DNA of 64,000 bases from Streptomyces sp. ML-6 (GCF_030116705.1 NZ_JAOTIK010000001.1:4926501-4990500), one strand, 5' to 3'; positions 51,770 through 62,788 are shown, numbered from the stretch's first letter. Made by a program: numbers and translations. The notes: generated by a model not told the origin, from the letters alone.

Positions 51770-52282
51770 ATGACCGTCGCCATCACCGCCATGATCACCG
51801 CAGTGGTCGGGGTGCTCGGCACCCTCTTCGCCCCCGTGCTCACCCAACGGCTGACCGCGCGCCAGCGCGCCGAGGAGGCCCGGACGGCGGAGACGCAGCG
51901 GAGGTTCGAGGAGCGGCGGGCCCAGTACACGGCGATGAACCGGGCCTCCCGGCAGTTCCACACCCTCCTCAAGGACGCCCTGCACCGCATCCGCGACGGC
52001 GTCTACACGGATCAGGAACGCACCCAGCTCGAAGATGCCCGACTCGAACACCGGGACCACTACGCCGAGGCGCAGATGATCGTCCCCGAGCGGATACTGC
52101 AGGCCTCCCGCGACCTCAACCGGGTGCTCGCCGCCGGGGACGCCGCCATCAAGCGCCTGGACCGGGGCCTCGCCCGTGACGGCGAGAGCGTGGAGCAGGT
52201 CCTGGAGGACCTGAAGGCGGCCGACCCCCGTCTGGATACCATGCGGGAGCTGATGCGGCGGGACCTCGGCATCACCGACTGA
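51770..52282 (+). CDS. Membrane-anchored coiled-coil protein, function unknown
   Basis: A 170-residue protein: one N-terminal transmembrane segment (ITAMITAVVGVLGTLFAPVL), then a long charged helical part (RQRAEEARTAETQRRFEERR, LHRIRDGVYTDQERTQLEDA) likely to form a coiled coil. The C-terminus is DPRLDTMRELMRRDLGI. Such TM-plus-helix proteins are frequent in actinomycetes and are not assigned. No operon partner; the next gene is 151 bp on. Confidence 0.7.
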   Translation: MTVAITAMITAVVGVLGTLFAPVLTQRLTARQRAEEARTAETQRRFEERRAQYTAMNRASRQFHTLLKDALHRIRDGVYTDQERTQLEDARLEHRDHYAEAQMIVPERILQASRDLNRVLAAGDAAIKRLDRGLARDGESVEQVLEDLKAADPRLDTMRELMRRDLGITD

Positions 52283-52433
52283 GCCACCGCCATGGTGCAG
52301 CCTGCTCCACCATGACTCCGGGAGAGCGGCCCCTCGTGGCGGCCGACGCCCGCCAGCAGGATGGGGACATCGCCGGTACGAAGACGGCACCGACCACGAC
52401 ACCGACCCCGGCACCGACCCTCGGAGGAATTCC

Positions 52434-54207
<1,774 letters not shown>

Positions 54208-54262
54208 TCCCCCGACTCCCTGATCCTCCGGCCCTCTGATCACCTGATCCCCGGCCCGAACA

Positions 54263-54299
54263 CGTCCGGCCCGGCCGCTCCCCGCGACCGGGCCGGACG
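54263..54299 (+). terminator. Hairpin terminator after gdhA
   Basis: A 12-bp stem CGTCCGGCCCGG / CCGGGCCGGACG with a 13-base loop, 55 bp after the stop. Confidence 0.75.
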
Positions 54300-54378
54300 C
54301 GCCGGACGGGGTGATCGGGCGGGACATCCGGGCCGGTGGGGCCGGACGGGGTGAGTGCGCCGGGTCGGTGCGGGCGGG

Positions 54379-55224
54379 TCAGCCGGTTCCGTCGCAGGTT
54401 CCGTAGTGGTAGCCCTCGTGGCCGCGGGCCACGAGGTCCAGGTCCCGTCGGACCACGCCGATCCGGTCGCCCCAGCCCTCGCACGCCCGCGCCATGCCCT
54501 GCCCGGTGTACTCGATCACGAGCACGTGGTCACCGAAGGCGGCCGTGTAGTCCCCGCATTCGTCGTACTGGCCGCACTCCTCCACCACGGCGAAGTCGGC
54601 ACCGACCTCCTTGCGGAAGGGGGCCAGCTCCGCGGTGTTCTTCTGGCCGATGGCCAGGCCCTTCGCGTGGGCGTGGGCGGCGAGCAGGGCGAGGAACGCC
54701 TTCGCGTCGTCCGCGGTGAGCAGGCCGCGGGGCGCGCGCGTGTAACTGTCGTAGTTGTCCGGGTCGACGGCCCGGTAGCCCTTGGCCGCGCACGCGTCGA
54801 TCCAGGCGTTCACCTTCCGCGCGATCCGCTCGCGCTTGGCGGCGGTACGGACGTCCAGCATCGCCTCCCCCCACTCCTCGTCCATGACGAGCTCGCCCGC
54901 CCCGTCGCGGAGCAGCAGATCGGCGTCCCACTCCTTCTCCGCGCCCGGCTGGGCCTGGAAGGCGTTGACGTAACAGATGTTGTAGATCCCGGGCGCGGGC
55001 CGCTGCGTGTGGTCCCGGACGACGACGGACACCCCGGCCGGCGGGGGGTAGGGCGCGCCGAGCTGGTAGTCGAAGCCCGCGTGCGTCGGGGGGAGCTCGA
55101 TCCCCGCCGAGGGAGGCGTCCCGGTGCCGGCGCCGTCGCCCGAACAGGCCGTGGCGAGGAGGCACAGGGCGACCGACACGGCGAGCGCCGCGGAGGACCG
55201 ACGGAGAAAACCCCTGGTACGCAT
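54379..55224 (-). CDS. GH114-type endo-alpha-1,4-polygalactosaminidase-like lipoprotein
   Basis: A 281-residue lipoprotein: the lipobox is LLATACSG (Cys at about residue 27). The mature part is a TIM-barrel-like GH114 domain: HAGFDYQLGAPYPPPAGVSV, YNICYVNAFQAQPGAEKEWD, KVNAWIDACAAKGYRAVDPD (acidic active-site strand) followed by NYDSYTRAP, and KGLAIGQKNTAELAPF. This family degrades galactosaminoglycan-type exopolysaccharide. It is surface-anchored, consistent with work on an extracellular matrix. It is transcribed alone. Confidence 0.85.
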   Translation of the reverse strand: MRTRGFLRRSSAALAVSVALCLLATACSGDGAGTGTPPSAGIELPPTHAGFDYQLGAPYPPPAGVSVVVRDHTQRPAPGIYNICYVNAFQAQPGAEKEWDADLLLRDGAGELVMDEEWGEAMLDVRTAAKRERIARKVNAWIDACAAKGYRAVDPDNYDSYTRAPRGLLTADDAKAFLALLAAHAHAKGLAIGQKNTAELAPFRKEVGADFAVVEECGQYDECGDYTAAFGDHVLVIEYTGQGMARACEGWGDRIGVVRRDLDLVARGHEGYHYGTCDGTG

Positions 55225-55619
55225 TGCTGGCAGGCTCCGGAGGGAAGAGGGCCGAGGAGGCCGGAGTCACCGGGGGAGACGGGCTCCGCGGACGGCGCCG
55301 TGTGGTCGGCCCCTCGAAGTGCCGGATCGTCCGCCGGCCGATTTTAGCCCGTACGTCCCGGAAGCCGGCCGGCCGGCCCGCACCGCGCTCGTCCGCAGCG
55401 GTGGATCGACTTCAAGTCCCTTTGTCTGAACGGTAGTTCATGCCCATTGACGCCGGATGGCCGGCACTGCTGTAGTCCTCTCGCTCACGCGGAACGCAAC
55501 GCAGGACACGACGGAGAGCACGGCGGAGAACGCAACACGGAACGCAACACAGAACGCAACGGGAACACGACGGGGGAACACACTCGATGCGACGCCGGAC
55601 GAGAGGCAGGGCCCATCAG
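55225..55619. repeat. Gene-free divergent region with GAACGCAAC repeats
   Basis: A 395-bp divergent gap. The word GAACGCAAC occurs at 55492, 55528, 55540 and 55552 (the last three at a 12-bp period), i.e. 60-130 bp upstream of the secreted protein start at 55620. The rest holds no gene. Promoters of both divergent genes must be here but none is certain. Confidence 0.6.
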
Positions 55620-56498
55620 ATGAAGCCGGGCAGGGTTGCGGCGACCACGGCGATCGCGATCGCGCTGACCGTCGGAAGCGCGGGATCCCCCGCGATGGCC
55701 GCGGACTGGACACGGACGGGGGACTACTACCGGTGGACCGGGTTCAACGCGCTGGAGCGCGGGCAGGGCGTCGCGACGGACGGGACGTACTTCTACTACG
55801 CCGGACCGGGCGGAATGGTGAAGGCCACCGCGGCGAACGACTCGGAGGTCGCCTCGTCGCTGTTCCCGATCCCGCCGCTGCTGAGCGGCACGTACGGCGG
55901 TGACCACATCGGGGACCTGGAGTACCACGACGGCTATGTGATCGCGCCGATCGAGGACGGCCGGGGCGGCTACCGGCATCCGCTGCTGGCGCTGTACGAC
56001 GCGGACGACCTGAGTTACACGGGCCGTTACGTGCAGCTGCCCCTCGACCGGATGCCGGGCGGCGTGCCGTGGGTCGCGGTGGACGCCGCCGCCGGACTGG
56101 TCTACACGGCGCCCTGGACCCAGGACGCCGCCCAGGGGACGAACAAGCTGGTCGCCTACAGCCTGAACGACCTGCTGACCCTCCCGGCGGGCGCCACGCT
56201 CCCGGTGGTGCGGACGGTGCCCCTGTCCCAGCCGCTGAGCAGGATCCAGGGGGCAGCGATGTGGCGGGGCACGCTCTACGCGTCGGTGGACGATTCGGCG
56301 AAGTCGGTGTACACCGTCGACCCGGTCTCGGGCCAGGTCTCCCACGCCTTCCGGCAGGACGTCGAGCCGGGGGACGAGGTCCAGGGGATCGCCGCCTGGG
56401 ACTACGGCCCCTCGGGGGGCCAACTGCACATCGTGAACGTGGGGTCCGGCTGGAAGTCGATCTTCCTCTACCTCCAGCACTACGCACCGGCCGGCTGA
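55620..56498 (+). CDS. Secreted beta-propeller-like protein, function unknown
   Basis: A 292-residue secreted protein with a signal peptide (VAATTAIAIALTVGSAGSPA, cut near AMA-A at about residue 28). The mature part has repeated strand-turn patterns suggestive of a beta-propeller (QGVATDGTYFYYAGPGGMVK, HIGDLEYHDGYVIAPIEDGR, VAVDAAAGLVYTAPWT, QGAAMWRGTLYASVDD). ATG 55620 with GAGAGGCAGG upstream is preferred to an earlier ATG at 55587. No enzymatic motif is recognised. Confidence 0.8.
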   Translation: MKPGRVAATTAIAIALTVGSAGSPAMAADWTRTGDYYRWTGFNALERGQGVATDGTYFYYAGPGGMVKATAANDSEVASSLFPIPPLLSGTYGGDHIGDLEYHDGYVIAPIEDGRGGYRHPLLALYDADDLSYTGRYVQLPLDRMPGGVPWVAVDAAAGLVYTAPWTQDAAQGTNKLVAYSLNDLLTLPAGATLPVVRTVPLSQPLSRIQGAAMWRGTLYASVDDSAKSVYTVDPVSGQVSHAFRQDVEPGDEVQGIAAWDYGPSGGQLHIVNVGSGWKSIFLYLQHYAPAG

Positions 56499-56570
56499 TT
56501 CACCGCCCGCCCGGCCGATCGTCCCGTTGACGGTCGGGCCGACCGGACCACCAACCGGGCCGACGCCCGG

Positions 56571-57029
56571 TCAGTCGCGGTCCGGTCGGCCGCGGTCGGG
56601 CTCCCGGTCCGGCCCGTGCCCCGGCCCGCGTCCCGGCCCGTGGTCGGGCATCCGGTGCCGGAGGGTCTCCGCCGCGGCCGTGTTCGCGACCACCACGATC
56701 CCGAAGAGCACCGCGGCCTTCGAATGCCCCATCGCGTGGACCGCGTACACGCCCCCGCCGAGCACCACCGCCTTCACCAGCAGCACCCCCGCGAGGGGCA
56801 GCTGGAAACGGGCGCGGGGGGCGGCGAACAGCCCCCAGACCGCGGCGGCCACCGCCGGGGCCCCGAGCCCCAGCAGCAGATGGACGGTCGTGCCGTCCCC
56901 GGCGGTGAAACCCCACCAGGACAGCAGGACCAGCGCGGCCAGCTCGATGAGGAAGGCGAGGAGTTCGTTGGCCATGAACCACGGCGGCGAGGCAGGGGCA
57001 GCGGGGGAGCCGTGACCTTCGCTCGTCAT
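56571..57029 (-). CDS. YrdB family (DUF2568) membrane protein
   Basis: A 152-residue protein with four hydrophobic segments (LLAFLIELAALVLLSWWGFT; LLGLGAPAVAAAVWGLFAAP; LPLAGVLLVKAVVLGGGVYA; AAVLFGIVVVANTAAAETLR), the conserved order in YrdB, and a charged His/Gly/Asp-rich tail. Role unknown in the family. It stands alone. Confidence 0.8.
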   Translation of the reverse strand: MTSEGHGSPAAPASPPWFMANELLAFLIELAALVLLSWWGFTAGDGTTVHLLLGLGAPAVAAAVWGLFAAPRARFQLPLAGVLLVKAVVLGGGVYAVHAMGHSKAAVLFGIVVVANTAAAETLRHRMPDHGPGRGPGHGPDREPDRGRPDRD

Positions 57030-57189
57030 CGGTGGACAACTCCTCTTCGTCCGGCGTCCGGCGCTCGTCACCGGGGCCCGGCGACACGAGGATCGCCGCT
57101 TCCGGTGTGTACCGCCCGTGGAGAGCGGGGAGATCATGTGAACAGCAAGTGGTCAGCATATGCCGGTGACGGCCCGCGCGGGTGTCCTC

Positions 57190-57290
57190 GGCCGGACCGG
57201 GAAGCGAGCGGACCCCGGCCGGACCGGAGAGCGCACGGACCCCCGGCCGGACCGGGAAGCGAACGGGCCCCCGGCCCGGTCGGGTCGGAG
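57190..57290. repeat. 28-bp tandem repeats downstream of the tectonin gene
   Basis: A unit of 27-28 bp beginning GGCCGGACCGGGAAGCGA is repeated at 57190, 57217, 57245 and partly 57273. The block ends 25 bp before the stop of the convergent-facing tectonin gene. Confidence 0.8.
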
Positions 57291-57315
57291 GGCCCGCGAG
57301 TGCAGTGGGTGCGGC

Positions 57316-58017
57316 TCAGCCCGCCTGGTCTCCGGTGTAGCGGTAGATGTTTCCGGCGGAGTTGACGCCCCAGACGGTGCCGTCGGGGGCTGCGCCGATG
57401 TCGGTGAGGGCGCCGGGAATCTGGATCCAGGGGTTGGCGTCCTCGCCGGTGTAGCGGTAGATGTTTCCGCCGGAGTTGACGCCCCAGACGTTGGTCCTGG
57501 ATCCGGCGGAGATGCGGGTGAGGCCGCCGGGGATCTGCTTCCAGTGGTTGGGTTCGCCCTGGTCTCCGGTGTAGCGGTAGATGTTTCCGGCGGAGTTGAC
57601 GCCCCAGACGGTGCCGTCGGGGGCTGCGCCGATGTCGGTGAGGGCGCCGGGGATCCGGTGCCAGGGGTTGGCGTCGTCGCCGGTGTAGCGGTAGATGTTT
57701 CCGCCGGAGTTGACGCCCCAGACGTTGGTCCTGGATCCGGCGGAGATGCGGGTGAGGCCGCCGGGGATCTGCTTCCAGTGGTTGGGTTCGCCCTGGTCTC
57801 CGGTGTAGCGGTAGATGTTTCCGGCGGAGTTGACGCCCCAGACGGTGCCGTCGGCGGCTGCGCCGATGTCGGTGAGGGCGCCGGGGATCCGGTGCCAGGG
57901 GTTGGCGTCGTCGCCGGTGTAGCGGTAGATGTTTCCGCCGGAGTTGACGCCCCAGACGTTGGTCCTGGACCCGGCCGAGATCGCCGAGAGCCCTCCGGGG
58001 ATCTTCTGCCAATGAGC
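57316..58017. repeat. Three 234-bp direct repeats inside the tectonin gene
   Basis: The word TGGTCTCCGG recurs at 57326, 57560 and 57794, 234 bp apart, and the DNA between is nearly identical including third codon positions. Each unit encodes two tectonin blades. Confidence 0.88.
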
Positions 58018-58020
58018 CAT
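57316..58020 (-). CDS. Tectonin-repeat beta-propeller protein, six near-identical repeats
   Basis: A 234-residue protein made only of tectonin repeats. The 39-residue unit (WQKIPGGLSAISAGSRTNVW-GVNSGGNIYRYTG and the alternate form WHRIPGALTDIGAAADGTVW-GVNSAGNIYRYTG) occurs six times as three identical pairs of 78 residues. Six blades are the right number for a closed propeller. Tectonins bind sugars or methylated glycans and act as lectins in defence or recognition. There is no signal peptide, so it is cytoplasmic or leaves by an unknown route. Its promoter region is AT-rich, with an inverted repeat at 58129. Confidence 0.9.
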   Translation of the reverse strand: MAHWQKIPGGLSAISAGSRTNVWGVNSGGNIYRYTGDDANPWHRIPGALTDIGAAADGTVWGVNSAGNIYRYTGDQGEPNHWKQIPGGLTRISAGSRTNVWGVNSGGNIYRYTGDDANPWHRIPGALTDIGAAPDGTVWGVNSAGNIYRYTGDQGEPNHWKQIPGGLTRISAGSRTNVWGVNSGGNIYRYTGEDANPWIQIPGALTDIGAAPDGTVWGVNSAGNIYRYTGDQAG

Positions 58021-58128
58021 GTCGTCCCGTTCCCTTCGTTCCTGCCCACGCGGATGTGCATCTGATGGGTCGGCGAAAACGAGGGCGGAGAAACGAGCAG
58101 ATATCCTGACTGGCCCATAAAAAGGTCT

Positions 58129-58144
58129 TAAAACTGACGTTTTA
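58129..58144. promoter_or_regulatory. Inverted repeat TAAAAC-TGAC-GTTTTA in AT-rich promoter of tectonin gene
   Basis: Perfect 6-bp arms with a 4-bp centre, 109 bp upstream of the tectonin start, in the most AT-rich stretch of the window (58118-58153). Candidate operator; also a possible -35/-10 environment. Confidence 0.5.
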
Positions 58145-58274
58145 CTTTTTGGTGCTCCGCAGCCCTCCCGGAGTGGGACCGCGCGAGGGGACCGCGCATG
58201 GCCCGAAGGGCAGTCACACCTACGGGGAATTGCGGATGAGACCCGCTTGACCCGGAGCCGCGCGGGGCCGTCGG

Positions 58275-58826
58275 TCAGGTGCCTGGCCGGACGACGGCCC
58301 GCTGGAGGCGGAGCTGGCCGATCTCTGCGACGTTCTTCATCAGTTCGGCGTTGACCCAGGCGATCATGTGGGTGACGGTGTACTCGGGATCGTCCTGCTG
58401 CGGGAACGGGGCGGTGGCCTCCAGATCGGCGCCGGTGAGTTGGTCCAGCGCCTCCAGCCAGTCCTCGCGCAGACCGCGCAGCCACTCGACCGTCGGCTTC
58501 CCCGGGCCGGGCCAGGCGACGTCCTCCCGCCCCCGGGGCGCCCGCCCCCGGGTGTGATCCGCGGCCACGCCCCACCACCAGCCGATGTGCCAGCTCAGCC
58601 AGCCGATGGTCGGCACGGGAACGGGATCGGGCTCGGTCTCCGCCCAGTCCACCGTCCACGTTCCGTCGCCGGCCCGGTGCAGCGTCCAGCACTCCGCGGC
58701 CGGTTCCCACAGGAAGTCATCGGCTTCGAGCCGCTCCAGGTGGTACTCGAAGAGCGACCACGTCAGATCGAACTGCCAACGCAGCAAGTCGAGTTGGTGG
58801 GAGGGGTCCTGAGGGGAGGCAGTCAC
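58275..58826 (-). CDS. DinB superfamily protein
   Basis: A 183-residue four-helix-bundle protein. DinB markers: LLRWQFDLTWSLFEYHLERL at the N-terminus, IGWLSWHIGWWWGVAADHTR (two metal-ligand His positions), and HMIAWVNAELMKNVAEIGQL. A His in each of these is expected to bind a metal. Many actinobacterial members are mycothiol-dependent transferases. The GTG start at 58826 follows GAGGGGAGGC. It stands alone. Confidence 0.85.
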   Translation of the reverse strand: MTASPQDPSHQLDLLRWQFDLTWSLFEYHLERLEADDFLWEPAAECWTLHRAGDGTWTVDWAETEPDPVPVPTIGWLSWHIGWWWGVAADHTRGRAPRGREDVAWPGPGKPTVEWLRGLREDWLEALDQLTGADLEATAPFPQQDDPEYTVTHMIAWVNAELMKNVAEIGQLRLQRAVVRPGT

Positions 58827-59027
58827 CGCAGAACCCTCGCACGTGGCGGCTCCGGTGGGAAACGAATATCCGACGGGGCCGCGCACGGGCACCCGGGCAG
58901 TCGGGCACCCGGACGACGCCGCACACGACCGGGGCACGGGGGACGCCCGTCCGACTGCGTCCACGGAAACCGGCGACGTATGGTCGGGGGCGAAAAATTG
59001 CCACGGTGACAATTTCGGGGGACGAGG

Positions 59028-59256
59028 ATGAGCGCCGGACCAGGCCCGTGGGGCCCGTACGGCGGTGGCCCACAGCCGGCCGGAGGACCGCCCGGGTGGC
59101 CACCGCAACCCCAGGGGCCGGGAGTGCCGCCGCAGGGATGGCCGCCCGGCGGCGGTCCTCGGCGGCCCGCTGTCGGTCACGGCGGTGAGCCTCTGGGAAC
59201 TGCGACGCCTCAGGAGCCGCCACGGCCTCACCCTGCGCACCGCCCTCGGCCGCTGA
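59028..59256 (+). pseudogene. Probable frameshifted remnant of a Pro/Gly-rich protein gene
   Basis: ATG 59028 has a good RBS (GGGGGACGAGG) and an AT-richer upstream region, and the first 43 codons read MSAGPGPWGPYGGGPQPAGG and PPGWPPQPQGPGVPPQGWPP, a typical start of streptomycete membrane proteins. The frame then turns into random Pro/Arg sequence, while the +1 frame reads LSVTAVSLWELRRLRSRHGL to a stop at 59256. This looks like the two ends of a gene that lost its middle, or a frameshift. Confidence 0.45.
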
Positions 59257-59295
59257 CCCGGCCCGGCCCGCGCCCCAGCACCCCGGCCCGGAACC

Positions 59296-59904
59296 TCACC
59301 GGCCGGGGTCGGGCCAGGCCGCCACAACGGCCTCCGGATCCGGAAAGGCCGCCCCGGAGACCATCTGGACCAACTCCCGGCTCGCCGCACCGTTGGCCCA
59401 GCACACCTCCCCGGGCCCGCCGTCCCCGGTGTCGAACAGGCAACACACCCCGCCCGCGGCGGCGGTGAGGCCGGTGAACACCTCCCTGACACGGGCCGAC
59501 CGTGCGAACACGCGGCTCATCGCCGAGGTCGCCGCCCAGAACTCCATTGCCGCGTAACGGGGATGCGGCAAGGACGCGAACCGGACCGTCAGATAGACGT
59601 ACCCGATCCCGACCCGCCCGTCCTCCTCGGCTTCGAGCCCGCGCTCCTCCGCGTACGCGCGCACCACGTCGTCGGCGCCGAACAACAGGGACGTGTCGAG
59701 ATCGAGCGTGCCGCCCGCGGAACGGTCGACCGGCTCGCTCCCGAAGTTCGACGTGAACGGGAGGACGACCCGCTCACCCCCGGGCAGCGTGACATCGAGC
59801 GGCGGCACGTCCCGGCCCGGCGGCGCCAGCGCGGCCAACTCGTTCAGCGCCCCGGCGATGTTCCGGGGCGGCAGATAGATGTCGTAGCCGTAGCTCAGCC
59901 CCAT
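59296..59904 (-). CDS. Conserved-type hypothetical protein
   Basis: A 202-residue cytoplasmic protein: MGLSYGYDIYLPPRNIAGAL, GERVVLPFTSNFGSEPVDRS, TLDLDTSLLFGADDVVRAYA, GIGYVYLTVRFASLPHPRYA, GVCCLFDTGDGGPGEVCWAN. The mix of strands and the repeated aromatic positions suggest a compact alpha/beta domain. I recognise no family. Proteins of this look (opening GYDIYLPP) occur widely in Streptomyces next to unrelated genes. Confidence 0.75.
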   Translation of the reverse strand: MGLSYGYDIYLPPRNIAGALNELAALAPPGRDVPPLDVTLPGGERVVLPFTSNFGSEPVDRSAGGTLDLDTSLLFGADDVVRAYAEERGLEAEEDGRVGIGYVYLTVRFASLPHPRYAAMEFWAATSAMSRVFARSARVREVFTGLTAAAGGVCCLFDTGDGGPGEVCWANGAASRELVQMVSGAAFPDPEAVVAAWPDPGR

Positions 59905-60002
59905 GCCGTCCTCCCCTCCGCCGGGCCGAACCGCACCTTCTCATGCCCCGCCCCGGGAAGCCTGCGGGTTTTACGGAGGGGCGTGCCCCGAACCCCCCGC
60001 CG

Positions 60003-61106
60003 CTACCGCGGCAAAGTCGCCGGGCTGCCGCCGTTCGCCTCGTAGCCGGCCACCGCCAGGGCGCGGCAGACGGTGTACTCGGCGGCCGGGTCGGGGCCCT
60101 GGGTCCAGGGCAGGGCGCCCACGTGGCCGTCGATGTGGACGAGCTGGTGCATCGCCTCCGACCAGCGCTCCATCTGGACCAGGAACAGCACCAGCAGATG
60201 GCGCACGTGCGCGAGCACCGGGTCGTCGGGGCGGGCCGCGTGCACCGCGAACAGGGCGCCCTCGACCGCCTTGGTCACCGTCACACCCCGGTAGAAGCCC
60301 TGCACCAGATTGACCTCGGGCAGGTGCTCGTACAAGGCGAAGAGCGGCAGCGCGGCCAGCAGGGAGCCCTGCGGGGCGCGGGCGGCGGCCGTCGTGGCGA
60401 AACGCTCCGCCTCCTCGCGCGAGCCGTGCCACTTCTCGCACCAGTAGTGCAGCGCCGCGATGTGCGCGCCCATGTGGGCCGGGGCCCGGTCGATCACCTT
60501 CGCCCAGAGCCGGTCGAACTCCTCGTGGGAGTAGCCCAGTCCGCGCGCCACGGCCAGTTCGACGATGTACGGAACCGGGTCGCCCGGTGCCAGCAGCGCC
60601 GCCTCGCCGCAGACCGTACGGGCCTCCTCCAGGATGATCCGGAAGTCGTCCGTCCCCGCGGTCGACGAACGCCACGCCTGCTGCACCAGGAACTCCGCGT
60701 GCACCGCCGCGCCGCCCGCGTCCTTCGGCGCCTCGGCCCGCCACGCGCGCAGCCACGCACCCCCGACACCCGGCTGCTGCGCCAGCTCCAGCGAGGCCGC
60801 GCCGGCGAACGCCTGCACCCGCTGCCACCGCGCCTCGTCCTCCTTCGGCGTACCGGCCAGCAGCTGCGAGGCCGCCCGCCAGTCCTGGGAACGCTGCACG
60901 GCCTCGATCACGTCCAGCAGATCCTGGTCCGGACCCGGCAGCCGGATGTCCAGGTCCTCCTGCCGCACGAAGCCGTACGCGTCCGGGTCGGCGGCGTCCG
61001 GGGAACCGGGCGCGACCTGCCGGATGCCGCCGCGGCGGCGCAGCACGAAGGGGCCGAAGACCGCCGCGAGCATGCACAGTGCGATCAGGAACCAGAGAAT
61101 CTCCAT
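60003..61106 (-). CDS. Membrane-anchored TPR-like helical protein, function unknown
   Basis: A 367-residue protein with an N-terminal transmembrane segment (MEILWFLIALCMLAAVFGPF followed by RRR) and a long all-helical part resembling tetratricopeptide repeats (EAVQRSQDWRAASQLLAGTP, AVHAEFLVQQAWRSSTAGTD, EAALLAPGDPVPYIVELAVA, LFALYEHLPEVNLVQGFYRG). No enzymatic motif. It is divergent from metB with 68 bp between, an arrangement I recall as conserved in streptomycetes. Confidence 0.82.
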   Translation of the reverse strand: MEILWFLIALCMLAAVFGPFVLRRRGGIRQVAPGSPDAADPDAYGFVRQEDLDIRLPGPDQDLLDVIEAVQRSQDWRAASQLLAGTPKEDEARWQRVQAFAGAASLELAQQPGVGGAWLRAWRAEAPKDAGGAAVHAEFLVQQAWRSSTAGTDDFRIILEEARTVCGEAALLAPGDPVPYIVELAVARGLGYSHEEFDRLWAKVIDRAPAHMGAHIAALHYWCEKWHGSREEAERFATTAAARAPQGSLLAALPLFALYEHLPEVNLVQGFYRGVTVTKAVEGALFAVHAARPDDPVLAHVRHLLVLFLVQMERWSEAMHQLVHIDGHVGALPWTQGPDPAAEYTVCRALAVAGYEANGGSPATLPR

Positions 61107-61174
61107 GCCCCCATTGTCACCGGACGGCCGAGTACTCCGGCCAGGGCCCTCGCGACGAACTACGCTCGGGCCCC

Positions 61175-62320
61175 ATGAGCGACCAGCACAGCTTCGAAAC
61201 CCTCGCGATCCACGCGGGAAACACCGCCGATCCCCTCACCGGCGCCGTCGTCCCGCCCATTTACCAGGTCTCCACGTACAAACAGGACGGAGTGGGCGGG
61301 CTGCGCGGCGGCTACGAGTACAGCCGCAGCGCCAACCCGACCCGTACCGCCCTGGAGGAAAACCTCGCGGCCCTGGAGGGCGGCCGCCGCGGACTCGCCT
61401 TCGCCTCCGGCCTCGCCGCCGAGGACTGCCTGCTCCGCACCCTGCTGACCCCCGGTGACCACGTGGTCATCCCCAACGACGCCTACGGCGGCACCTTCCG
61501 GCTGTTCGCGAAGGTCGTCTCGCGGTGGGGCGTGGACTTCTCGGTCGCCGACACCTCGGACGTGACGGCGGTACGGGAGGCGATCACCCCGCGCACCAAG
61601 GCGATCTGGGTGGAGACCCCGTCCAACCCGCTGCTCGGCATCACCGACATCGCCGCGGTCGCCGGGGTGGCCCGGGCGGCGGGCGTGCGCCTGGTCGTCG
61701 ACAACACCTTCGCCAGCCCGTACCTCCAGCAGCCGCTGGCCCTGGGCGCCGACGTCGTGGTGCACTCCATGACGAAGTACATGGGCGGCCACTCCGACGT
61801 CGTCGGCGGTGCGCTGGTCGTCGACGACCCGGAACTGGCCGAGCAGTTGGCGTACCACCAGAACGCCATGGGCGCGGTCGCCGGACCGTTCGACGCCTGG
61901 CTGGTGCTGCGCGGCATCAAGACCCTCGCGGTCCGCATGGACCGGCACAGCGAGAACGCCGCCAAGGTCGTCGACCTGCTGACCCGGCACCCCAAGGTGT
62001 CCCAGGTCCTCTACCCGGGGCTGCCCGAGCACCCGGGCCACGAGATCGCCGCCAAGCAGATGAAGGCGTTCGGCGGCATGGTGTCCTTCCGGGTCGAGGG
62101 CGGCGAGGAGGCGGCGGTCCAGGTCTGCAACCGGACCCGGCTGTTCACCCTCGGTGAGTCCCTCGGCGGCGTCGAGTCGCTGGTGGAGCACCCCGGCCGG
62201 ATGACGCACGCCTCCGCCGCCGGCTCCCCGCTGGAGGTGCCGGCCGACCTCGTCCGGATCTCCGTCGGCATCGAGAACGCCGACGACCTGCTGGCCGACC
62301 TGACGCAGGCGCTCGGCTAG
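61175..62320 (+). CDS. metB: Cystathionine gamma-synthase
   Basis: A 381-residue PLP enzyme of the Cys/Met-metabolism family, joining O-succinylhomoserine (or the acetyl form) and cysteine to cystathionine. Motifs: [35 protein letters not shown], the PLP lysine in [18 protein letters not shown], and [20 protein letters not shown] near the end. Cystathionine gamma-lyase is very similar; the gene position next to the TPR-like gene and the sequence start favour MetB. The ATG at 61175 gives MSDQHSFET. Confidence 0.9.
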   Translation: MSDQHSFETLAIHAGNTADPLTGAVVPPIYQVSTYKQDGVGGLRGGYEYSRSANPTRTALEENLAALEGGRRGLAFASGLAAEDCLLRTLLTPGDHVVIPNDAYGGTFRLFAKVVSRWGVDFSVADTSDVTAVREAITPRTKAIWVETPSNPLLGITDIAAVAGVARAAGVRLVVDNTFASPYLQQPLALGADVVVHSMTKYMGGHSDVVGGALVVDDPELAEQLAYHQNAMGAVAGPFDAWLVLRGIKTLAVRMDRHSENAAKVVDLLTRHPKVSQVLYPGLPEHPGHEIAAKQMKAFGGMVSFRVEGGEEAAVQVCNRTRLFTLGESLGGVESLVEHPGRMTHASAAGSPLEVPADLVRISVGIENADDLLADLTQALG

Positions 62321-62329
62321 TCGTCGGAG

Positions 62330-62370
<41 letters not shown>

Positions 62371-62443
62371 AGCGGGTGCGGCCGGTCGTCCGGGCGCGCC
62401 CGCTCTCCCGCAGCGCCCGCCGGCGCGTGCCGACACGCGCCGG

Positions 62444-62635
62444 TCAGGCGTTGGCCTTCTCGTCCTCCAGCGACGCCCGGATCTGCTCGCGCAGCTCGGG
62501 ACCGTCGGTGTGCTCGTGGACGGAGACCGCGTGTTCCGCCGCGGCCCGTACGACTTCCTCTTCCTCACCCGCGATGGTGAGCGAGCAGTGCGACACGCTC
62601 GGGTGCTTTCGGCAGTCAGCGACTTTCCTGGTCAT
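62444..62635 (-). CDS. DUF1059 domain small protein
   Basis: A 63-residue cytoplasmic protein: MTRKVADCRKHPSVSHCSLT, IAGEEEEVVRAAAEHAVSVH, EHTDGPELREQIRASLED. The two N-terminal cysteines and the pattern E-x-x-V-x-x-x-A-x-x-H are those of DUF1059. Function unknown. An upstream longer frame is less likely. Confidence 0.82.
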   Translation of the reverse strand: MTRKVADCRKHPSVSHCSLTIAGEEEEVVRAAAEHAVSVHEHTDGPELREQIRASLEDEKANA

Positions 62636-62788
62636 GGCAGAGCCTCCTCGGCCGATCCCGCCGGTTTCGCGTACCGCGCCGCGAATTCCAGGGTAGTCCG
62701 CCCCGTCCGGCACCCCCCGGCCCGTACTCCGGGGCCCATCGGCGCCCCGTATCCCCGTATCCGGCACCCCTCGGTCCGCGTTCCGCGC

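Noticed and set aside
58118..58153. AT-rich segment as an att site or insertion sequence end
   Set aside because: No target duplication, integrase or transposase is seen; it is better explained as promoter sequence of the tectonin gene.
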